A stretch of DNA of 64,000 bases from Acholoe squamosa (taxonomy: Eukaryota > Annelida > Polychaeta > Phyllodocida > Polynoidae), in the NCBI GenBank assembly GCA_949317995.1, contig OX439039.1, positions 14,623,282 through 14,687,281 of the forward strand, read 5' to 3'. The translations under genes were made by a program, and so were the position numbers. The notes under the pieces were generated by a model that had not been told where the DNA came from, searched no databases, and was given only the letters and a program-made list of their open reading frames with translations. Below, in pieces: positions 1-10,340 of the stretch. Positions within the stretch are counted from its first letter, which is position 1. Each line of letters starts with the position of its first letter.

Positions 1-168
1 TGTGATTATTGTGGAAAGATGTTCAGGGACCGTACCAACCTCAATGTTCACAGGAGGTCACACACAGGGGAGAAACCCTTCAAGTGTTTGATCTGTTATA
101 GAGGATTCAGTCAGAAGATTAGCATGATAAAGCACATGGAGAATATACATGGTTCAGTCCGCACCTGA
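1..168 (+). CDS. Partial terminal exon, two C2H2 fingers
   Basis: The reading frame is open from base 1 to the TGA at 166-168; the acceptor lies left of the window. Finger 1 (CDYC...HRRSH, residues 1-21 of the visible part) and finger 2 (CLIC...HMENIH, 29-50) are joined by TGEKPF. Predicted base-contact positions (-1,2,3,6) are D,T,N,V and Q,I,S,K. The tail is GSVRT. Expected role is sequence-specific DNA binding as the C-terminal end of an alternatively spliced nuclear factor; that role is inferred from the family and the array. Confidence 0.85.
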   Translation, partial: CDYCGKMFRDRTNLNVHRRSHTGEKPFKCLICYRGFSQKISMIKHMENIHGSVRT

Positions 169-487
169 AAGTGAATTTTAAACACATGTTAGATTTATAA
201 TTATGTAAGGGTTCTGCAGGTCTACCTAGATGGAGCAGACGAAATTTTTTGTTTTGATGTCCAGGAATGATTGCAATCTTTCACGGAGAAAGCATTTGAA
301 CTCCTTCTTGCATAGATTCCTATTTTTCCCTCTAAGGCCTCTACAATAAGCGTTGCCAATTCCTTAATGAATATCGGCCTATAGCATTACCTTTGAGCAC
401 ACTTGGATATATGTCAAGTTTTATACATTTTATTACGGACAAAATATTTTTATTCCAACCTGACGTTACTGTGCTCATTGTTTCCAG

Positions 488-766
488 GTGGGCTCTCAAT
501 TAGGAGATACTTGGACGTATGGCCAGTCTTGGCAGCTTGGTATGGCTTGTCCAGTTTGTGCCAAGGTCTTTACACGTTCGGGGAACTTGAATCTTCACTT
601 GAAGACGCACTCGGGCCTAAAGCCTTTTCAATGTACGGTGTGCGACAACAGTTTTGGCCGAAAGTCAAGCATGCTCAGACACATGGAAAAAGTGCATAGG
701 GAGGTTCCAGGTTTCAGTAATACAGATAGAAAGCTAGGGACAGGGACACAAGGGAAGATTGATTAG
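488..766 (+). CDS. Alternative terminal exon, two C2H2 fingers
   Basis: The exon starts after ttccag at 482-487 in phase 0 (GTG GGC TCT) and ends at TAG 764-766, 92 codons. Twenty variable residues precede finger 1 (Cys21, Cys24, His37, His41) and finger 2 (Cys49, Cys52, His65, His70). Contact positions are R,G,N,L and R,S,S,R. The linker is unusual, HSGLKPF, with Leu for the usual Glu. A 22-residue Gly/Lys-rich tail follows, longer than in most neighbours. No initiator is needed if it is spliced to an upstream coding exon. Confidence 0.87.
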   Translation: MGSQLGDTWTYGQSWQLGMACPVCAKVFTRSGNLNLHLKTHSGLKPFQCTVCDNSFGRKSSMLRHMEKVHREVPGFSNTDRKLGTGTQGKID

Positions 767-1081
767 GAGAATGCACTTGTTGCATAGCTATTGTAAGAGG
801 TCCACAGGCATAAACGGTGTATATCCTTTTAGTTTGAAAACTTTGCTTTAATATTATTTGAGCTATTTGGAGAATAAGGAGCATGTCTTTGAGAATATGA
901 GTTCACCAACTTAAGCCTACCTGTTAAACTTCCTGACCTGGTTCTCATTTTAATATGAAGTAAGGAAATGCATGTTAGTGTTTTATATGCTAGGACCGAC
1001 CTAGTTGAATGCAAGTTCACTAACAAAAAGTTCAGTTGTGTTCTTCTGGAATGTCTGAGAATTCTTACTTGATGATTACAG
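767..1081 (+). other. Inter-exon DNA, nothing recognised
   Basis: AT-rich spacer ending in the degraded acceptor gatgattacag of the next pseudo-exon. I see no further coding, repeat or RNA signal. A minus-strand open frame here has no recognisable domain. Confidence 0.5.
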
Positions 1082-1292
1082 GGAGGATTATGGATGCTTC
1101 CATACAGAAAGAACATGGATATGGGCGAAAGAGTCCGGATTGTCAGATTTGAATTTCACGACGAATTACAACCTGGACATGCATATGAGAATTCACACTG
1201 GAGAGAAACCTTTCAAATGTTCCTTCTGTAATAGGGGATTCAGTCAGAAGATCCACATGATCAAGCATGTACAGAATATCCATTCCTCATAA
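1082..1292 (+). pseudogene. Broken two-finger exon
   Basis: Follows gatgattacag. It resembles the intact exon at 3085-3342 (shared 'attacaacctgacatgcatatgag' region), but the first finger is interrupted: after CAG ATT the frame hits TGA because about eight bases spanning the second Cys and the following residues are missing. Finger 2 (CSFC...HVQNIH) and the stop TAA 1290-1292 survive. The acceptor-defined frame and the finger frame no longer agree, so the exon is probably dead. Confidence 0.72.
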
Positions 1293-1485
1293 GCAGAAGA
1301 AGGGCCATGAAGTGAGGGCTCGTTAAAGTGTGTGTGGCCAATATCTGACTTTTAATGACATTTTAAGGTTTTTACTTTCATCGTTTGTAGGGTAAGGATC
1401 AGGAGATACATTTTAGGGTATTTTGCATTGCCCTTCTGAAAGATTCTGACATGTGCTAATCATTGCACTTACTTTTTTAACACAG

Positions 1486-1701
1486 CGCGTGGCCAAACAC
1501 AGAGAGACTGCGAACCACAGATCCAAAAAGAAGAATTTCGATTGCTCCATTTGTGGCAAGACATTCTCGCAGCGTGGGAATCTGAAAGTTCACCTGAAAA
1601 CACACACAGGAGAGAAACCTTTTACTTGTGTGCACTGTAGTCGAGGGTTTGTCCAAAAGATAAATATGTTGACACATATACAAAGAGTTCATCACTCATA
1701 G
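1486..1701 (+). CDS. Alternative terminal exon, two C2H2 fingers
   Basis: Acceptor ttaacacag ends at 1485; the first codon is CGC in phase 0, and TAG ends at 1701 (71 residues). A basic stretch RSKKK precedes finger 1 (Cys20, Cys23, His36, His40) and could act as a nuclear localisation signal. Finger 2 spans Cys48 to His69 (CVHC...HIQRVH). Contact positions are Q,G,N,V and Q,I,N,T. The TGEKPF linker is canonical. There is no ATG at the exon start; the upstream ATG at 1453 lies in the intron and is not the start. Confidence 0.87.
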   Translation, partial: RVAKHRETANHRSKKKNFDCSICGKTFSQRGNLKVHLKTHTGEKPFTCVHCSRGFVQKINMLTHIQRVHHS

Positions 1702-1935
1702 ACTACCAAGATTTTCTACACAAAGCAGTATTGAGGAGTTAGTTCAGGTTTAGAAGAAGTTCTTTATCCTTTGTTCATGGCTGGAAGGCTTTCTTAGAAT
1801 TAATAAATGATTGTTTGTAAATTGCTTTTAGGTTCATGAGAGGATAGATTAAACTTTTAGGAATCAGTGAATGGCGATGTGCTGGCTCATGAGTAAATGT
1901 GAGTTCTGAGTTAAACTTTTGCTTGCATATTACAG

Positions 1936-2155
1936 GCAAGAACTTGGGCTTCTAGTTTACCTGCATCATCCAGACAAGCGAGTAGGTTTGAAGAAGATAG
2001 GTATGGTTGCCAGATTTGTGGTAAGAAGTGATAATCTAAAGGCGCGTATCAGGACACATGCAGGAGAGAAACCATTTAAGTGTTCGTTCTGCAATAGGGC
2101 CTTTAGCCAGAAGATACACATAATTACACATGAGAAAAAGCTGCATTCATCATGA
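1936..2155 (+). pseudogene. Two-finger exon with frameshift in finger 1
   Basis: After gcatattacag the phase-0 frame begins [16 protein letters not shown], which closely matches the pre-finger region of the intact exon at 3085, then CQICGKK followed by TGA. The finger resumes in another frame at [16 protein letters not shown], so roughly eight bases are missing around the core Phe. Finger 2 (CSFCNRAF...HEKKLH) and the stop at 2153-2155 are intact. Interpreted as a recently disabled paralogue of 3085-3342. Confidence 0.77.
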
Positions 2156-3084
2156 AGCAAAAAAGTATGTAAACTTGCATTCTCCAAGCTATAGATGATG
2201 TCAATAAAAGGAATGACTACCAGACTGTAACTAGGTTACACGGAGGATTGTACCTCTTTTAAACAATGGGAAATTGGAGCCTGAACATTCTGATGTTCAG
2301 TCTGAAACATTAGGTACATCAGGAAGGGAACAAACAGGCACATGCCCGTGAAAAATCTTTTTCTGAGGAAGAAAAAGCCTTTGTTGAATTTAAGTGTTAA
2401 AAGTTTGTAGTTCACAGGGTTCGTCTTTGTGGACAACATGTATGGTTGATTACAGCGTGTTTATCGGACCTGTATTGTAATAACATGTGACGAAATGCCC
2501 TTACATAAGACTTGATATTTAGTGTTCTTAAGGTGGACTAGTGCAACTGCCCTATGTTCCCATGATATTTCAACGTACATATGTATATATTTTATGATTT
2601 TACTATTGATGACTATGGAAAATAGCAAGTTGTACTAATAATTTCTGCTTTGAATAAAAATGAATAGAATGATCAAATCTTGTTTTGTATCATATTTCTC
2701 TTTTGTAGTATTGATTGCAGGAACAGATAGATTGAACTTAACATAAGAAAGCCTATATAAAGGAAACCATATGGACGATGAGAAATGTCCCCTTTACAGT
2801 TCGTGTGTTCTGATGTTTGCCGTTAACCAAGAGACAAGTTGAAGTCAAGTTCTTGTTGTATCACAAGGTATAAATGTTTCAATGTCCCAGTGTAAGCAGG
2901 GTGTAATTGCATCTGGTTAATCAAGGTGAATAGCACCTCCGTGAGGCCCTTCATGTAGCTACCCTTTACCTCATTGGCCTAGATGCAGTAACGACCTGAT
3001 TGCACTAAGTTGACGGTTTCATCTGCATTTTGGCATATCATATCAATCTGACAATTCTGACATGTTGGCACTTGCTGATTACAG
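2156..3084 (+). other. Inter-exon DNA with a candidate poly(A) signal
   Basis: About 930 bases of AT-rich DNA. The only element I can support is AATAAA at 2653-2658. The end of the interval is the intron leading to the next acceptor (ctgattacag). No finger remnants are visible. Confidence 0.5.
2653..2658 (+). terminator. Candidate polyadenylation signal AATAAA
   Basis: AATAAA followed by T-rich DNA, about 500 bases after the stop of the 1936-2155 exon. It could end transcripts from the exons upstream. Confidence 0.45.
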
Positions 3085-3342
3085 GCAGCAACATGGACCT
3101 ACAGCTTCCCTGCTTCCTCCAGGAAAGCGAGTGGGTCAGGGCAGAAGAGTCGCGATTGCCAGATTTGTGGGAAGAGGTTTACGACAAATTACAACCTGAC
3201 GATGCACATGAGGACACATACAGGAGAGAAACCCTTCAAATGTCCATATTGCCAAAAGAGCTTCACTCAGAAGATAGGCATGATGAGACATATGCAGAAC
3301 TTTCACAAGGTGAAGGGAAATGCTTCAAAAGACACAAAATAA
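3085..3342 (+). CDS. Alternative terminal exon, two C2H2 fingers
   Basis: Acceptor gctgattacag ends at 3084. The phase-0 frame starts GCA GCA ACA TGG and runs 85 codons to TAA 3340-3342. It contains no early ATG, so a start-codon-based gene finder would miss it. Finger 1 is Cys25, Cys28, His41, His45; finger 2 is Cys53, Cys56, His69, His74. Contact positions are T,Y,N,M and Q,I,G,R, with a TGEKPF linker. The tail KVKGNASKDTK is polar. The broken exons at 1082 and 1936 are its close paralogues. Confidence 0.87.
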   Translation, partial: AATWTYSFPASSRKASGSGQKSRDCQICGKRFTTNYNLTMHMRTHTGEKPFKCPYCQKSFTQKIGMMRHMQNFHKVKGNASKDTK

Positions 3343-3491
3343 GTTTCAGCTAAATTAGTTTAGATCATTAAATTGCTAAGAAGGTTTGGTATAGCAGAGG
3401 CATTTTTATCCAAGGTTCTACAAGACCGCTAAAATGAGCGAGGAAGGTCAGAAGAGGAAATACAGTTTCCCGCTTGTTCTACTGTTTGCAG

Positions 3492-3788
3492 GCAATGACT
3501 TTTACCAAAGTCATATCCATGGTCAGTAGGACTGGCCACCAGAACATCAGTCGGTCACAGACTTCATCTCTGCAGTGCCCGTTATGTGCCAAGACGTTTT
3601 CTATGGCCGGGAATCTGAAGGTTCATATGAGAACACACATGGGAGAGAAATTATTTCAATGTCCGGTTTGTAATACTGGTTTTAGTACCAAGGCTAACAT
3701 GCTGAGGCACCTGAAAAGTCATCAAAAGGAACGAGGTTCCAGTCTAGAACAGCATTATACTATCAAAAAAGAGAAAAGAGGCATTTGA
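3492..3788 (+). CDS. Alternative terminal exon, two C2H2 fingers
   Basis: Acceptor ctgtttgcag ends at 3491; GCA ATG ACT begins the phase-0 frame, ending at 3788 (98 residues). Finger 1 (Cys29-His49) and finger 2 (Cys57-His77) have contact positions M,G,N,V and T,A,N,R. The linker is altered to HMGEKLF (Thr to Met, Pro to Leu), which may weaken the TGEKP helix-capping linker. A charged 21-residue tail ends KKEKRGI. Only 149 bases separate it from the preceding exon's stop. Confidence 0.87.
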   Translation, partial: AMTFTKVISMVSRTGHQNISRSQTSSLQCPLCAKTFSMAGNLKVHMRTHMGEKLFQCPVCNTGFSTKANMLRHLKSHQKERGSSLEQHYTIKKEKRGI

Positions 3789-4401
3789 CTTCAGAATCAT
3801 AGTTTAGGTTGTTGTGCACATTCACAGTTTTAGTCTGTTTATAAGCTGCTAGGACCTTGGACCGTATCAAAAGTCATTGTTGATTTTAGTAGGGCCTTAA
3901 ACCCCATCATTTCAGTGTGCCCACTGACTTCTTGTAGTGGACAAGTGCATTGAATGCCCTACCCGTAGGACACTTGAACTATATGCTTTTATCCATTTTC
4001 ATTTGATGATTGATGAGAATAAGGTGTGAATATTACTAGTTCTCCTTGGTAAGTAAAGAGATATATTGAACAATCTGTCTGTGTGTCATTTTTTCTAAGC
4101 AATATTCTATATACGTAGTAGGTTTCAGGTGCGCAGAACCTGTCCTCACTGTAAATGCCACTTATCTTACTGTTGCAGGACTTCCTGATTTCCCTGTAGA
4201 AAACTCAAAGACAGTTAAAAGTAAAGGTTCTCTCTTTCCCGAAGGTCATCAATTCAATCATGAGAAGGCATCTTTGCAGTGTTGATTTATATGCTGTCCT
4301 AAACTCCCATAATATGCCTTCCCAAACATTTATAATACACCTGGACACGTTGGCCAAAACAGACCAGTTGATAAACCTTTCCGTATATGCTCCCCTTACA
4401 G
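3789..4401 (+). other. Inter-exon DNA
   Basis: AT-rich spacer. It ends in the pyrimidine-rich acceptor ctccccttacag of the next exon. No extra finger, repeat or clear poly(A) signal is seen. Confidence 0.5.
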
Positions 4402-4644
4402 GTAGGGACTGTGGGACAGCCACTGTGGATGAGGACTCCCTCTGGTTACTATCAAGTGAACCGGTCGGGCCAGAAAACATTTGATTGCTCGATTTGCGGC
4501 AAGAAGTTTGCACAGAACTGGAACCTGACGGTTCACATGAGGATACATACTGGAGAGAGGCCCTTTAAATGTGTGCATTGTGACAAAGGTTTCAACCAGA
4601 AAGTGCACCTGATGAAGCATGTTGAGAAAATACACCATCTTTGA
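4402..4644 (+). CDS. Alternative terminal exon, two C2H2 fingers
   Basis: Starts after ctccccttacag in phase 0 (GTA GGG ACT) and ends TGA 4642-4644, 80 residues. Finger 1 is Cys29, Cys32, His45, His49; finger 2 (CVHC...HVEKIH) is Cys57 to His78. Contacts are Q,W,N,V and Q,V,H,K. Linker TGERPF. Aromatic pre-finger region (W, YY). The second finger resembles that of 1486-1701, placing both in the same local subfamily. Confidence 0.88.
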   Translation, partial: VGTVGQPLWMRTPSGYYQVNRSGQKTFDCSICGKKFAQNWNLTVHMRIHTGERPFKCVHCDKGFNQKVHLMKHVEKIHHL

Positions 4645-4889
4645 GAATATCTGTGTACCCCTCTTAGCATAAAACCCCATATATGAAGGAATCATGGTAC
4701 TTTTTTTGCCAGAGGCGAGTCAACTACATTGCAGACAGCTCTAAGAAAGTCCTCTATGTTGTCATTTAAGAACTTCCTTAGACCCTTAGCAACCCGAACG
4801 AGTTGTATTGGGGCATGGTCTTGCATGAGCTGTATTTATGAAAGTCAGTCCTACCTGTTTCAAAGAAGCCTTTATGTATATTGTTGCAG
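4645..4889 (+). other. Short inter-exon spacer
   Basis: Non-coding spacer ending in the acceptor gtatattgttgcag. Nothing else recognised. Confidence 0.5.
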
Positions 4890-5186
4890 ATAACACCGGG
4901 TATTGGAGCCAAACCCAGAAAGAAAGTAAAAAAGTGGACCCACTGGCAGATGGTACCCCTGGGTGTTGGCACCCTACCCCAAGAGAAAGGCAAGTGTAAA
5001 AAGCGACTAGTCTGCACCATCTGTGGCAGATGGATGATGAATAAAGATGATCTTAAACTCCATATGAACGCCCACAGCGACGACGATCAGCCGTATCAAT
5101 GCCCGTACTGCGTTCAGCGGTTCTCATGGAATCATGAAATGCTGAAGCACATGGAGAAGGTTCACCCCCGAGGACACTTTGGCTAA
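4890..5186 (+). CDS. Alternative terminal exon, two divergent C2H2 fingers
   Basis: Acceptor attgttgcag ends at 4889; ATA ACA CCG opens a 98-codon phase-0 frame ending at 5186. The 41-residue pre-finger segment is strongly basic (KPRKKVKK, KGKCKKR), a likely nuclear signal. Finger 1 (Cys42, Cys45, His58, His62) has Met instead of the core Phe. The linker is HSDDDQPYQ, acidic and one residue longer than TGEKP linkers. Finger 2 is Cys71 to His92 with Trp at -1. The most divergent pair of the first 5 kb. Confidence 0.84.
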   Translation: MTPGIGAKPRKKVKKWTHWQMVPLGVGTLPQEKGKCKKRLVCTICGRWMMNKDDLKLHMNAHSDDDQPYQCPYCVQRFSWNHEMLKHMEKVHPRGHFG

Positions 5187-5521
5187 TAAGGATCTGCCAA
5201 CTAAAATGGCAAACAGACACCTTGTGTTTTTTGTTTAGTTTTTCAGTTGGTCCTCGAAAGAATACAATATGATCTTCCAGAGTGTGCTTTCTGTAGTGGT
5301 CTGAAGGCTTTAACCATTTTTTTGTCCTTTGGTTTTGGAAGTATTCCTTAAGTAACATTGAGCTCCCCGGCACAGCAAAACACCCAAAGTAAGTGCTGAA
5401 TTTAAAAGATGTTTTCAGTCACTGGTTGTGTGAAAGAACTCAAGCAGCTTGGATCTCTTTCACCATAGAGTTCATAGTGTATGATCACATAGTTGAACTA
5501 TTATGAATACTATCATTGCAG
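5187..5521 (+). other. Inter-exon DNA
   Basis: Spacer ending in the acceptor tatcattgcag. No supported features; a minus-strand open frame overlaps the finger exon antisense and has no domain I recognise. Confidence 0.45.
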
Positions 5522-5755
5522 GTGGGGATGACTAACACTACTGCATCCCAGATGCGGAAATCGAGCCCACCATGCGAGATTTGTGGTAGGATGATATGGG
5601 ACAAGTCGCACCGTATCATTCACATGAGGACGCACACAGGCGAAAAGCCATTTCAGTGTACGGTGTGCGGGAAAGATTTTGCACAGAATTCCTCGTTGGT
5701 GAGGCATATGAAGACATGTCATCCTGGTCAAAGAATCCCTCCTTCTGCCACATGA
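5522..5755 (+). CDS. Alternative terminal exon, two C2H2 fingers (PCEICGR type)
   Basis: Starts after tatcattgcag with GTG GGG ATG in phase 0, ends 5755, 77 residues. Finger 1 (Cys18, Cys21, His34, His38) has Ile at the core Phe position and Arg at the core Leu position (DKSHRIIH), so its hydrophobic core looks weak. Finger 2 (CTVCGKDFAQNSSL, Cys46-His67) is canonical with contacts Q,S,S,R. TGEKPF linker. Founder-like member of the subfamily at 6706, 6950, 7570, 10160 and 16538. Confidence 0.86.
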   Translation: MGMTNTTASQMRKSSPPCEICGRMIWDKSHRIIHMRTHTGEKPFQCTVCGKDFAQNSSLVRHMKTCHPGQRIPPSAT

Positions 5756-6705
5756 GCAGAGAATCACTTTTCCTCATTCATGAGGAATTCCTGGTATATT
5801 TGATGTATCTGAATTGAATATGTTGGATCATTTCCTTGGTTAAGGTATCCATAATCATGGGTTCTTGGATTTTGGTCGGTCAGTGAGCAACATCAAAAAG
5901 GAGGGAGCATCAGGTAGATGCCCAGAGTGGAGCTTATTCAAGTGTACCATCATTTGGTTTATTAGTGGTGATACTGAGGGATAAAGATGATGCTTACTGA
6001 AGTTCCTCTACAAGGGATTACACCTGTGGATCCTGCAGCAAAATAGTATCATTTTAGAGGTGCAGCATTCAATGATAGGCATGATATAATTATGTGATTG
6101 ACTAGACGTCAATCACATACTTATATATACATAGACTGCTGCACAAAATCACATTGAAACAAAGAGAGATTCTGACAGACATAGGAACAAAGAGGGAAAT
6201 TTGGCCCATACTCTGTCTCTGTACACATTGGTTTTGGTGTATATGTTTTTGGTATATAATATAGTTGAAGCTAGCCCATAGGCCATGTATATGGTACAGC
6301 TAGTATTTACACCTTAGAAACAGAGAATAATCTCTCTTCTGGGTTGGTCACAGGTCAGCAGCAAAGAACAATGGGGGATTAAGGCATTTCTTCAAACCTG
6401 CATGCACCAGTGGTCATTAACCCCCTCAGTGCCACATAGCAGCAGTAAAATTATTAACCCTACAAGGGCATTGAACATAGAACATAGGACTCAATCACAC
6501 ATAGGCCTAAGGCCTGGACTTAGCCATTTTATACATTTTATCTCCATTTCAATGGAATTGACAACATTCCTCCAGCTTGAAGGCACAGGTAAGAGCTGAC
6601 TTAGTTGAATGAGGTGTTTCAATATTCAATCATAGACTAAGTACTTGCAATACACAGATGCTTTAGTTTGTTCTTAAGCATTAAGCAGAAGTACTTATGG
6701 TGCAG
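5756..6705 (+). other. Inter-exon DNA with an inverted repeat
   Basis: About 950 bases without coding signal. It holds a perfect 12-bp inverted repeat with a 5-bp loop at 6091-6119 (TATGTGATTGAC arm). The last 100 bases (from about 6620) are similar to 9815-9895, part of a segmental duplication. Confidence 0.5.
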
Positions 6706-6916
6706 ATTGGAGTGGATGGTAACTGTGTACCACAGCAAATGGCAGAAACAGCTCGCCAATCACGCTTGTCATGTGAGGTCTGTGATTTGACTGTTAGAGA
6801 TAGAAACGACCTTACCAGCCAGATGCGGACACAGATACCGTTGGAAACCATTTATGTGTCCTGTCTGCAAGGACAGTTTTAGTCGCAAGTGCCATCTCAA
6901 AAGACTAAGTACTTGA
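6706..6916 (+). pseudogene. Decayed two-finger exon (PCEICGR type)
   Basis: After acttatggtgcag the phase-0 frame gives a pre-finger region and CEVCD, but both finger-1 histidines have become Gln (QMRTQ), and a frameshift follows in the linker. In the shifted frame finger 2 reads CPVCKDSF...HL then ends at TGA 6914-6916 before its histidines. Its 3' end shares 14 exact bases with intron sequence at 6633-6646, and the next exon's acceptor is only 33 bases away, suggesting a recombination deletion. Confidence 0.77.
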
Positions 6917-6949
6917 AGTAGTTGCAACTTTATTGCTTGTTCTTTGCAG

Positions 6950-7195
6950 ATGTGTCAGCCTAGCATAGAGGTACCACTGAAAGACCCCTGCCACACAGAG
7001 AAGCCTAGTTTGACCTTTGAGATATGTGGCAGAATGACGTCTAGAAGATCAGAGTTGATCAAGCACATCAGGACCCACACTGGCGAGAAGCCATTTCAGT
7101 GTCCTGTCTGTCAGAAAGGTTTTGCACAAAACTCAAACATGCTAAGGCACATTAGGAAAAGTCATGCTGACCAAGAAGTGTTGCCAATTGTGTGA
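6950..7195 (+). CDS. Alternative terminal exon, finger 1 lacks its first Cys
   Basis: Acceptor gttctttgcag ends at 6949; ATG TGT CAG starts an 81-codon phase-0 frame to TGA 7193-7195. Finger 1 reads F23-E-I-C26: the first zinc ligand is Phe (TTT, one G-to-T change from TGT) and the core Phe is Thr, so it probably cannot bind zinc normally. Finger 2 (CPVC...HIRKSH, Cys51-His72) is intact with contacts Q,S,N,R. The frame is open, so it may still be expressed as a one-finger end. A decayed duplicate is at 10160-10340. Confidence 0.78.
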   Translation: MCQPSIEVPLKDPCHTEKPSLTFEICGRMTSRRSELIKHIRTHTGEKPFQCPVCQKGFAQNSNMLRHIRKSHADQEVLPIV

Positions 7196-7569
7196 TAACT
7201 CTTCAGCTGCCTGTAAAGTTGTGCCAGATCATTCCATTCCTCCTCCCCATATATATGAAACCTTTTGATTGGTGCACACTATTAAAAAGTCTTTTACATT
7301 TTCATACTAAATTCGCGAAGCTAAGTAATCTCTTATACCAGAGATGCAGAACATTTAGCATAGTATCCTAATACCTTTGAAACATGGCGTCTTTTCAGTT
7401 GGTTTCTCTCCTCTAAAGCAGCCTGTGTCCATAGCAGCTCGGGTGTCTGAATGTTTGCCAATAGCTCAGTCCTTGACAAGATGGTGTTCACTTTAATTTA
7501 AAGATTATGTGTAGTTCAGTTCAAAGCTTGTGGTGACCCTATCTCAGACCTGTCTAAATGCCATTGCAG
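7196..7569 (+). other. Inter-exon DNA
   Basis: AT-rich spacer leading to the acceptor tgccattgcag. No supported feature. Confidence 0.5.
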
Positions 7570-7785
7570 ATGGTGCCGCGTGGTTTCCCACCTCAGAGGG
7601 TCAACCAAAAGAGGGGGAGGCTCCTGCCGTGTGAGATATGCGGCCAGCTGAGTGAGGGTAAATCAAACCATACCAACCACATGAGAACACACACTGGCGA
7701 AAGGCCCTTTCAATGCCCCCTCTGCCAAAGCAACTTTACCCAGAGACAGAGCATGCTCAAGCACATGAGGAAGTATCACACTTAG
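7570..7785 (+). CDS. Alternative terminal exon, two C2H2 fingers (PCEICG type)
   Basis: Acceptor tgccattgcag ends at 7569; ATG GTG CCG begins a 71-codon frame ending 7785 right after finger 2 (...KYHT). Finger 1 (Cys21, Cys24, His37, His41) keeps all four ligands but has Ser for core Phe and His for core Leu. Finger 2 (CPLC, Cys49-His70) is canonical with contacts Q,Q,S,K. Linker TGERPF. A basic KRGR patch lies just before finger 1. Confidence 0.85.
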   Translation: MVPRGFPPQRVNQKRGRLLPCEICGQLSEGKSNHTNHMRTHTGERPFQCPLCQSNFTQRQSMLKHMRKYHT

Positions 7786-9110
<1,325 letters not shown>

Positions 9111-9275
9111 ATCGTAAGAGCTATACTTTCGGTTAACATGACATTGATTTCTCAAGTTTTGACTTGTTCAGTGCTAAGGGGTCTGAGTGTTCACATAATC
9201 AGGCTTCCAGCTTTTGCTTGGTATCAGAAATGTTATAGATGGAAGGCACATTTTCACAATTTCTGACAAAGTATG

Positions 9276-9343
9276 TTCAATCAAAAGGCCCACTTGGGTA
9301 ACCACATGTAAAGAATTAATCGAAACTTGGAATCTTTGTAAGA
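9276..9343 (+). pseudogene. Finger-2 remnant
   Basis: Reads F-N-Q-K-A-H-L-G-N-H-M then TAA, aligned with the second finger of 13168-13428 (NKKSHLVNHMKRVHRNL). Likely the detached 3' part of the 8943 pseudo-exon. Confidence 0.6.
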
Positions 9344-9465
9344 AAATGCTAATAGTCTTAAGGTTTGAGTATTCATAGGATCAAACTTCCTCTCTTTGCA
9401 TGGTATCAGAAATACATGCCAGGGAAATTTCTCATTTTTTAATGTATATATAGTGTGAATAACAG

Positions 9466-9498
9466 ATCCACTCCAGAAGCTTGAAGGGCCACTCGTAA
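9466..9498 (+). pseudogene. Exon-start remnant
   Basis: gtgaataacag is followed by ATC CAC TCC AGA AGC, the KVC-subfamily exon start, but the frame ends at TAA after ten codons and no finger follows. Confidence 0.55.
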
Positions 9499-9730
9499 AT
9501 GATCGCTATAAGTGTTATGATTCAGGCATAGGAAAGTATTTGTCAGTCGTTTTAGGTTAAAATATCAGCTGTCACAGTGTTGTATTAAATATGCATAGAT
9601 TGTATGCAAGAGAAGGGAGCATCGAAAAGAGAATTGTAAAATGGGCTCATTAGAACTAAGTACAAAAGTATCACATAGGCATTATATTGTGAAAAACAGG
9701 TTGTGTTCAATTATCAGTGTAGCCGTTTTG

Positions 9731-9736
9731 AATAAA
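9731..9736 (+). terminator. Candidate polyadenylation signal AATAAA
   Basis: AATAAA within a block (TTTGAATAAAG...TGATCTGTCTTGTGTT) repeated almost unchanged around 15188. Conservation of this block next to KVC-type exons supports a real 3' end. Confidence 0.6.
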
Positions 9737-9906
9737 GTATTGAGTTAACTTGATCTGTCTTGTGTTTCTGTGAGTGAAATTAGCAGACTTTACTAACAGC
9801 AAACAGTCCATATCTGATCATTCAATACACATGTGCTGTAGCTTGTTCCAAGCCATTAAGCTGAAGATGAATGGTCTTGTAGTTGATACCGTTTGATAGG
9901 CATTAT

Positions 9907-10035
9907 TTCAGATCGGTCTGTATGGTAATGGTTTGCCATATAGAGGGGCCTGTCACTTGTGATTCATAATGAGTGTGTCCTGCCTGCAAAGGTGATTTTA
10001 GTCTCTAGGATATCTCAAGGAAACATAGGACAACA
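9907..10035 (+). pseudogene. Highly decayed copy of the 6706 exon
   Basis: atttcagATCGGTCTGTATGG aligns with the 6706 exon start, and CCTGCCTGCAAAGGTGATTTTAG aligns with its finger-2 region. Finger 1 is gone. Part of a larger duplicated block (about 6620-7200 versus 9815-10345). Confidence 0.55.
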
Positions 10036-10159
10036 ATCAATCATTGCATAACCAAAGAGGGCAATGCACCACACCATTTCATGTTTTCCTTGTGAGATAG
10101 TTTCTCATAAAAATGACTTAAGATTTTGAAAGGCCTAAGGGCTGGGACAAGTGAATACT

Positions 10160-10340
10160 TAGTTGACATGTGAGATATGTGGCAGAATGACGTCTAGAAG
10201 ATGATCAGGCATATCAGGACCCACACTGGCAAGAAGCCATTTCAGTGCCCAGGCTGTCAGGTTTTGCACAGAGGTCTAGCATGCTAAGGCACATTAGGAT
10301 GCATAACCCTGACCAACAAGTCTCACCAACTGCACCATAA
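10160..10340 (+). pseudogene. Decayed duplicate of the 6950 exon
   Basis: Matches the finger region of 6950-7195 nearly base for base (gagatatgtggcagaatgac...), including the end corresponding to the stop, here TAA 10338-10340. A 7-base deletion in finger 1 and a 4-base deletion in finger 2 break the frame. It still reads ACATGTGAGATATGT at the first Cys, so the Cys-to-Phe change in 6950 arose after the duplication or was never shared. Confidence 0.73.

Noticed and set aside
1453-1485. Upstream ATG as the start of the 1486 exon
   Set aside because: It lies in the intron before a good acceptor; all neighbours use phase-0 splice entry.
1936-2060. Mini-intron (GTAAGA...) inside the broken finger at 2021
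   Set aside because: The donor-like GTAAGA is just Gly-Lys codons; any intron would be under 40 bases and no acceptor restores the finger.
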